This document shows positions 6,336 through 10,710 of a stretch of 10,710 bases of DNA, piece by piece. This DNA is from Clostridia bacterium (lineage in GTDB: Bacteria > Bacillota > Clostridia > Oscillospirales > Acutalibacteraceae), in the NCBI GenBank assembly GCA_017425745.1, contig JAFOXT010000316.1, positions 1 through 10,710 on the forward strand. The letters run 5' to 3'. The translations under genes and the position numbers were made by a program. Below the pieces are notes generated by a model, which worked only from the letters and a program-made list of their open reading frames with translations, was not told where the DNA came from and searched no databases. Positions within the stretch are counted from its first letter, which is position 1; each line of letters opens with the position of its first letter.

Positions 6336-8117
6336 TTATTCTTCTGTCTTGCACTGAATTCCGAGCATTTCAAGCTGCTCTGCATCAACAATTGCAGGAC
6401 ATTCTGTCATAGGCTCGCTTGCATTCTGTACCTTCGGGAATGCAATACAGTCACGGAGAGTTTCAAGCTTAAGCATCTGCATAACAAGTCTGTCAAGACC
6501 AAGACCGATACCGCCGTGAGGAGGTGCACCGTACTTGAATGCATCTGTAAGGAAGCCGAACTTCTGATGTGCTTCTTCGTCTGAAAGGCCGAGAAGGCTG
6601 AACATTCTCTTCTGAAGGTCGGGATTTGTGATTCTGATTGAACCGCTTGCAAGCTCAATGCCGTTGAGAACAAGGTCGTAAGCATTAGCTCTTACGCCTG
6701 CCTTATCGCTTTCAAGAGAGTCAAGACACTCTTCAAGAGGTGAAGTGAACGGATGATGCATAGCAACAAACTGACCTGCTTCTTCGTCCCAGTCAAAGAA
6801 CGGGAATTCAACAACCCAGAGAAGGTTGTATTTATCTTCAGGAATAATGCCGAGCTTCTTTGCAACAATCTGACGGAGTGAACCGAGAACTGAAAGAGTA
6901 AGGTCTTTCTTATCAGCAACAATAAGGATAACGTCGCCGTTTTCAGCACCGCATTTTTCTTTGATTGCGTTCATTTCGTCTTCTGTCATAAACTTAGCGA
7001 AGGATGAAGCAACTGTGCCGTCCTCTGCAATTCTTGCCCATGCAAGACCCTTTGCGCCAATACCTCTTGCTTCTTCTGTAAGCTTATCAACTTCTTTTCT
7101 TGTAAGAACTGAGAAAGCATTTTTAGCTGTAATTGCAGCAACCTTACCGCCATTTGCAACAGCACCGCTGAACACACCGAAGCCGCACTCAGCAACTATA
7201 TCACTGATATCTGTGATTTCCATTGCGTATCTTGTGTCGGGCTTATCTGAGCCGTAACGCTCCATAGCTTCCTTATAAGTGAGTCTGGGGAAGGGAGTTG
7301 CAATTTCAATATCAAGTGCTTCCTTGAATACTCTCTTCATAAAGCCTTCGATAAGTGAAAGAATATCTTCCTTATCGATGAAGCTCATTTCAAGGTCGAT
7401 CTGAGTGAATTCGGGCTGACGGTCAGCACGGAGGTCTTCGTCACGGAAGCAACGTGCAATCTGCATATATCTGTCAAAGCCTGCAACCATTGAAAGCTGC
7501 TTATAAAGCTGAGGTGACTGAGGAAGAGCATAGAAGCTGCCCTTATGAATTCTTGAGGGTACAAGGAAGTCTCTTGCGCCTTCGGGAGTTGACTTGATAA
7601 GCATCGGAGTTTCAATTTCAATGAAACCGTTTTCATCAAAGTAGTCACGGGTAATCTTTGTGATTCTGTGACGCATAAGAATGTTGCCCTGAAGGTCGGG
7701 ACGGCGAAGGTCAAGGTAACGGTACTTAAGTCTTGTAAGCTCTGATGTGGGGCAGTTTTCAATAATTTCAAAAGGAGGTGTTTCACTCTTTGAAAGCACA
7801 CGAAGGTCTGTTACAAAAATTTCGATTTCACCTGTGGGAATGTCCATATTCTTTGATGAACGTTCTCTTACAGTACCCTTTGCCATAAGAACAAATTCAC
7901 TTCTTACAGTGAAAGCCTTATCGAAAATTTCCTTGTCTGTTGTGTCGTCAAAAGCAAGCTGAACGAGACCTGTTCTGTCTCTGAGGTCAACGAAGATAAG
8001 AGCACCAAGGTCTCTCTGTCTCTGTACCCAACCTGCAACAACTACTTCTCTGCCACAGTCTGCTGCTGTAAATGTACCGCAGTAGTCGGTTCTTTTAAGT
8101 CCTGTCATAAAATCCAT
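6336..8117 (-). CDS. aspS: Aspartyl-tRNA synthetase
   Basis: AspRS attaches aspartate to tRNA-Asp with ATP in the cytoplasm. The 593-residue protein has the full bacterial-type layout. An N-terminal OB-fold anticodon-binding domain includes GWVQRQRDLGALIFVDLRDR (29-48). The class II catalytic core has SPQLYKQ (201-207) and motif 2, FRDEDLRADRQPEFTQID (224-241). A GAD insertion domain typical of bacterial AspRS lies in the middle (about 290-420). Motif 3 is GIGLGLDRLV (537-546). The start is ATG at 8117, with AAGGAG 9 bases upstream that overlaps the end of hisS; a second Met at codon 4 is less well placed. It is the second gene of hisS-aspS, 16 bases apart, and is controlled by the T-box leader ahead of hisS. 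Whether it also charges tRNA-Asn cannot be decided here. Confidence 0.97.
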   Translation of the reverse strand: MDFMTGLKRTDYCGTFTAADCGREVVVAGWVQRQRDLGALIFVDLRDRTGLVQLAFDDTTDKEIFDKAFTVRSEFVLMAKGTVRERSSKNMDIPTGEIEIFVTDLRVLSKSETPPFEIIENCPTSELTRLKYRYLDLRRPDLQGNILMRHRITKITRDYFDENGFIEIETPMLIKSTPEGARDFLVPSRIHKGSFYALPQSPQLYKQLSMVAGFDRYMQIARCFRDEDLRADRQPEFTQIDLEMSFIDKEDILSLIEGFMKRVFKEALDIEIATPFPRLTYKEAMERYGSDKPDTRYAMEITDISDIVAECGFGVFSGAVANGGKVAAITAKNAFSVLTRKEVDKLTEEARGIGAKGLAWARIAEDGTVASSFAKFMTEDEMNAIKEKCGAENGDVILIVADKKDLTLSVLGSLRQIVAKKLGIIPEDKYNLLWVVEFPFFDWDEEAGQFVAMHHPFTSPLEECLDSLESDKAGVRANAYDLVLNGIELASGSIRITNPDLQKRMFSLLGLSDEEAHQKFGFLTDAFKYGAPPHGGIGLGLDRLVMQMLKLETLRDCIAFPKVQNASEPMTECPAIVDAEQLEMLGIQCKTEE

Positions 8118-8133
8118 TAGTTTTATCTCCTTA

Positions 8134-9483
8134 TCAGAATAAATTTCCGCTTAATATTGAATTCACATCAATGTCTGTTTCATAGCCTAAATCTGTAAGC
8201 TCTTTGAGACTCTCATTGATTGAAATACGCATAAATTCTTCATCGAAAGCTTCAACAGAAATTTCTGTTTCTTCACCGCTTTCCATATTTTTGAGCTTTG
8301 CCTTACCTTCCTGAAGCTCGCTGTCACCAAGAACGGCAGTAAACATTGCACCAACCTTGTTTGCAAACTTCATCTGTGCCTTAACTGAACGTCCAACGAT
8401 ATCGTAGAGCACTGTAAAGCCCTCCTGACGAAGGTCAGTTGCGATCTGAGCAGCCTTAATGTTTGCCGCTTCACCCATTGAAGCAATATAAAGGTCACAT
8501 TGCTTTTCTTCGGGGAAGGGTACATTCTGAGCCTTGAGAAGCATCATAAGTCTTTCAAGACCCATAGCAAAACCGAGAGCAGGTGTCTTGGGACCGCCTA
8601 CCTCTTCAACAAGTCCGTCATAACGTCCGCCGCCGCAGATTGTGCCCTGAGCACCGATTTCTGTTGAAACGAATTCAAATACTGTCTTTGTATAGTAGTC
8701 AAGACCGCGAACAATTGTGGGGTTAACCTGATAGCTTATACCCATAGCGTCGAGATAGCTCTTTACAGATGTGAAATGGTTTTCGCATTCCTCACAAAGA
8801 TAATCTGTAACCTTGGGAGCGTCCTTTGCGATATCTGAGCAAACAGGGCTCTTACAGTCAAGAATTCTCATGGGATTTCTGTCAAGTCTGTCGTTGCAGG
8901 TTGCACAAAGGTCTGCCTTTTTGCTTTCAAAATAAGCCTTGAGAGCCTCGTGATATGTTTTTCTGCACTCGGGACAGCCGATTGAGTTAATCTGAATGTC
9001 GTAGTTTTTAAGACCGAGGTGAGTAAAAATATCGTTGATAAGTGAAATAACCTCAGCGTCTGCAGCCGGTGACTGAGTGCCGAAGCATTCGCAGCCGAAC
9101 TGATGGAACTCACGGAGTCTGCCTGCCTGAGGCTTTTCGTAGCGGTAGCAGGAAATTGTGTAGCAAAGCTTCATAGGAGCGGGCTCGTTGAAAAGGCCGT
9201 GCTCAAGATAAGAACGTACAACACCTGCAGTGCCTTCGGGACGAAGAGTGATTGAACGTCCGCCCTTATCCTCAAAGGTATACATTTCCTTCTGAACAAC
9301 GTCTGTTGTGTCACCCACACCTCTCTGGAAAAGCTCGGTGTGTTCAAAAACGGGAACTCTGATTTCCTTATAGCCGTAATTTTTAGCCTGCTCAAGAACA
9401 GCCTGTTCAAGATACTGCCACTTATGGCTTTCGCCGGGAAGCACATCCTGAGTGCCCTTGATTGATTTTGTAACTAATGCCAT
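8134..9483 (-). CDS. hisS: Histidyl-tRNA synthetase
   Basis: HisRS charges tRNA-His with histidine. The 449-residue protein shows the class II core: KGTQDVLPGE (9-18), the motif 1 region, LRPEGTAGVVRSYLEH (80-95), motif 2 CYRYEKPQAGRLREFHQFGCE (112-132), the HisA motif RGLDYYTKTVFEF (259-271), GGGRYDGL (284-291) and motif 3 LGFAMGLERL (303-312). An anticodon-binding domain forms the C terminus. The insertion between motif 2 and the HisA motif holds four cysteine pairs (C170/C173, C193/C196, C210/C215, C230/C233), which could bind zinc; similar Cys-rich insertions occur in other Firmicutes HisRS. The ATG at 9483 has GGAGG 9 bases upstream. The gene lies directly behind the T-box leader and is followed by aspS after 16 bases, so both enzymes are made from one regulated transcript. 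Confidence 0.97.
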   Translation of the reverse strand: MALVTKSIKGTQDVLPGESHKWQYLEQAVLEQAKNYGYKEIRVPVFEHTELFQRGVGDTTDVVQKEMYTFEDKGGRSITLRPEGTAGVVRSYLEHGLFNEPAPMKLCYTISCYRYEKPQAGRLREFHQFGCECFGTQSPAADAEVISLINDIFTHLGLKNYDIQINSIGCPECRKTYHEALKAYFESKKADLCATCNDRLDRNPMRILDCKSPVCSDIAKDAPKVTDYLCEECENHFTSVKSYLDAMGISYQVNPTIVRGLDYYTKTVFEFVSTEIGAQGTICGGGRYDGLVEEVGGPKTPALGFAMGLERLMMLLKAQNVPFPEEKQCDLYIASMGEAANIKAAQIATDLRQEGFTVLYDIVGRSVKAQMKFANKVGAMFTAVLGDSELQEGKAKLKNMESGEETEISVEAFDEEFMRISINESLKELTDLGYETDIDVNSILSGNLF

Positions 9484-9514
9484 ATGTTTAATCCTCCAAG
9501 ATTATTTTAAAAAT

Positions 9515-9559
9515 AAAAAACTCCATCCACAAACTGCCTTAAGCAGATTGGGGATGAAG
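9515..9559 (-). terminator. T-box attenuator (Rho-independent terminator) before hisS
   Basis: Read on the minus strand, a 17-base arm (9559-9543) pairs with 9537-9521 with one G-U pair and two mismatches, across a short loop, followed by TTTTTT (9520-9515). It lies 32 bases before the hisS start codon. In the T-box mechanism it forms unless uncharged tRNA stabilises the alternative antiterminator. Confidence 0.9.
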
Positions 9560-9756
9560 CATAAATTAGCTCCACGGTGCCACCCCGATTGAACATAAAT
9601 GTTCCTCTCGAGTAACCTTGTGGTTACAAGCCTTAACGCAGCAAACGGACTTTCGTCAGCTCGGGAATGTCTTCCTTTTACTCTTTCGTAAGATACTTTC
9701 AGCAGATGTATCTCTCTCTGAACGCAGAAATAAAAGTACTCTTTTCCGTCGTCGCT
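9521..9756 (-). ncRNA. T-box riboswitch controlling hisS-aspS
   Basis: This leader senses the charging state of a tRNA and allows hisS-aspS transcription when that tRNA is uncharged. On the minus strand the T-box core reads GGGGTGGCACCGTGG (9586-9572). The 5' side of the specifier loop has GGAAAAGAGTA, the AGTA-type element. The upper part of Stem I carries AGAGAG and an AGATAC/GTATCT stem (9713-9708 with 9696-9691). The 3' side of the specifier loop reads GGAAGACATTCCC (9675-9663). It contains GAC (9671-9669, Asp) immediately followed by A, and an overlapping CAT (9669-9667, His). GAC with GAAA loop and GTC (9657-9648) and GTAACC/GGTTAC (9627-9612) are the following hairpins. The antiterminator bulge is TGGC (9582-9579), which fits a tRNA with discriminator G, as in tRNA-Asp. 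The terminator ends the element. Confidence 0.95.
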
Positions 9757-9759
9757 TTT

Positions 9760-9765
9760 ATTATA
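9760..9765 (-). promoter_or_regulatory. Candidate -10 box for the T-box transcript
   Basis: A perfect TATAAT (9765-9760 on the minus strand) lies 12 bases after the mgsA stop codon and just before the first T-box sequences. No good -35 box is seen 16-18 bases upstream (AGCGCT at 17), so this is either a weak promoter or chance. The leader could also be read through from mgsA, since no terminator separates them. Confidence 0.4.
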
Positions 9766-9777
9766 TTCAAGCTTTGA

Positions 9778-10185
9778 TTAATAGCGCTTGGGATTTACAA
9801 TATCTCTCCAGTCAAGGTCGCCTCTTTCAAGGGCATGTACAAGAGCTTCCGCAGTTGCAAGATTTGTTGCAACGGGAATATTATGCACATCGCAGAGTCT
9901 TAAAAGGTTAGCCTCGTTGGGTTCGGTTGTTTTTGCGGTAAGAGGATCTCTGAAAAGCAGAAGAAGGTCAATTTCGTTACATGCAATTCTTGATGCAATC
10001 TGCTCATCACCGCCCTGATAACCGCAGAGAAATCTTGTGATTTCAAGTCCTGTCGCTTCAGCAACCATTTTACCGGTTGTACCGGTTGCGCAGAGTGAGT
10101 GTTTGCTTAATGTTCCGCAATACGCAATACAGAACTGAGTCATAAGTTCTTTTTTTGCGTCGTGAGCTATAAGAGCTATATTCAT
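9778..10185 (-). CDS. mgsA: Methylglyoxal synthase with a variant active-site loop
   Basis: MgsA converts dihydroxyacetone phosphate to methylglyoxal and phosphate, a bypass of lower glycolysis that relieves sugar-phosphate build-up. The 135-residue protein has the family landmarks: AHDAKK (7-12), ATGTTGKM (33-40), GGDEQI (58-63), FRDPLTA (78-84) and HNIPVATN (101-108). Aligned by eye to E. coli MgsA, Asp60 matches the catalytic base Asp71, Asp80 matches Asp91 and His8 matches His19. The loop usually read as PHDPD or PHEPD is TTEPN here, so positions matching His98 and Asp101 are Thr87 and Asn90. The ATG at 10185 is the start, because GGAGG (10195-10191) lies 5 bases upstream. The in-frame GTG at 10197 overlaps that site and cannot use it. 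The gene has its own likely promoter and sits between minD and the hisS T-box. Confidence 0.9.
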   Translation of the reverse strand: MNIALIAHDAKKELMTQFCIAYCGTLSKHSLCATGTTGKMVAEATGLEITRFLCGYQGGDEQIASRIACNEIDLLLLFRDPLTAKTTEPNEANLLRLCDVHNIPVATNLATAEALVHALERGDLDWRDIVNPKRY

Positions 10186-10237
10186 TATTTCCTCCACCTT
10201 TCGTCAATCGTTGAGTATTTTGCTTCAATTCACATCT

Positions 10238-10266
10238 ATGATAACAAAATTTCTGTCGGATTGCAA
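10238..10266 (-). promoter_or_regulatory. Likely promoter of mgsA
   Basis: On the minus strand TTGCAA (10266-10261) and TATCAT (10243-10238) are separated by exactly 17 bases, 4-of-6 and 5-of-6 matches to the consensus. Transcription would start near 10231, giving a leader of about 45 bases. The rest of the minD-mgsA gap (10267-10332) shows only AT-rich DNA without a convincing terminator. Confidence 0.55.
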
Positions 10267-10332
10267 TAGAAATTATGAAAAAACAACGAAATTTTTGAGA
10301 AAAAATAAACTTTGAGTAAAATTCATCCCATA

Positions 10333-10710
10333 TCAGAATTTAAGCGGTACACTTATTCCCTCGAGTCTTGCGGCAATATTCTGAAAAGCCTTGTATGAAA
10401 CCTGGCCTTTTTTATAAATTCCCTGACCCATTGAGCCAAGACGGATTTTTGCATCCTCAGGCACAACACCGATAAGCTGAATTTCAGTGGAGTCAATTAC
10501 ACTGTCAACATTAAGGAGTCTGCCCTTGGTTACATCTCTCTTCTTAACACGGTTTATAACAAGTCTTGTGTCGGCTATCCCCTGCTTTGCCATTTCTCTT
10601 GCAGCTATGCAGGCACTTCTTACGCACACAAGGTCAGGAGTTGAAACAACAAGGCCTCTGTCTGCCACACTGCAGGCAAGAGTAAGTCCCTTATCAATTC
10701 CCGCCGGAGA
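10333..10710 (-). CDS. minD: Septum-site-determining ATPase MinD, C-terminal part (5' end outside the window)
   Basis: MinD is a membrane-associated P-loop ATPase of the ParA/MinD family that positions the division septum together with MinC. The frame is open from the right edge to the TGA at 10335-10333, giving 125 residues, about half of a usual 260-270-residue MinD. The first visible residues read SPAGIDKG, the MinD block that follows the Walker B region. These are followed by ADRGLVVSTPDLVCVRSA, LVINRVKKRD and IQLIGVVPEDAKIRLGSMGQG, all characteristic of the C-terminal half of MinD. The GTG at 10668 is internal. The end (ARLEGISVPLKF) has no obvious Lys/Arg-rich amphipathic membrane-targeting helix like that of E. 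coli MinD, although many Clostridia MinD proteins end in a similar way. A MinD-like ATPase of another role, such as FlhG, is the main alternative. Confidence 0.8.
   Translation of the reverse strand, partial: SPAGIDKGLTLACSVADRGLVVSTPDLVCVRSACIAAREMAKQGIADTRLVINRVKKRDVTKGRLLNVDSVIDSTEIQLIGVVPEDAKIRLGSMGQGIYKKGQVSYKAFQNIAARLEGISVPLKF

Noticed and set aside
10186..10197. Longer MgsA starting at GTG 10197
   Set aside because: The GTG overlaps the GGAGG that serves the ATG at 10185, and family similarity begins at MNIALIAHD.

Overview
This window looks like ordinary chromosome from a low-GC Gram-positive bacterium of the class Clostridia, probably a Ruminococcaceae/Oscillospiraceae-type gut organism. 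The evidence is a T-box leader in front of hisS-aspS, a membrane-anchored RNase Y, a SigH-like sigma factor, AAGGAGG-type ribosome binding sites, Clostridia-type MgsA and MinD proteins, and AT-rich intergenic DNA with textbook TTGACA/TATAAT promoters. No mobile element, phage gene, CRISPR array, rRNA or tRNA gene was seen.

Layout. Left part (1-1793, + strand): the 3' end of mnmA (tRNA 2-thiouridylase) and its terminator; a strong promoter preceded by two TTGTACAA palindromes; a SigH-like sigma factor; a possible structured leader; and a 92-residue double zinc-ribbon protein. A bidirectional terminator at 1757-1793 ends this convergent block. From 1792 to the right edge every gene is on the minus strand. 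In transcription order (right to left) they are: minD (cut by the window edge), mgsA (methylglyoxal synthase), a T-box leader, hisS-aspS, a 615-residue exported C-terminally anchored surface protein, rny (RNase Y), and a short RluA-family pseudouridine synthase.

Most of the genes concern RNA and translation: tRNA modification (mnmA), tRNA charging (hisS, aspS), RNA modification (the RluA-type protein) and mRNA decay (rny). Control elements are unusually readable. There are four good sigma-A-type promoters, six Rho-independent terminators including the T-box one, and two leaders that could fold into three-way junctions (before the zinc-ribbon gene and before rny).

The best target for a second look is the T-box leader. 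Its specifier region reads GACAU, which overlaps an Asp codon (GAC) and a His codon (CAU), in front of an operon that encodes exactly HisRS and AspRS. The UGGC of the T-box matches the discriminator base expected of tRNA-Asp rather than tRNA-His. Other points are a methylglyoxal synthase with substitutions at two positions I align to E. coli His98 and Asp101, the two structured leaders, the unrecognised surface protein, and a terminator that abuts the ribosome binding site of the pseudouridine synthase gene. I did not find a clearly new multi-gene system; the novelty here is mostly regulatory RNA.
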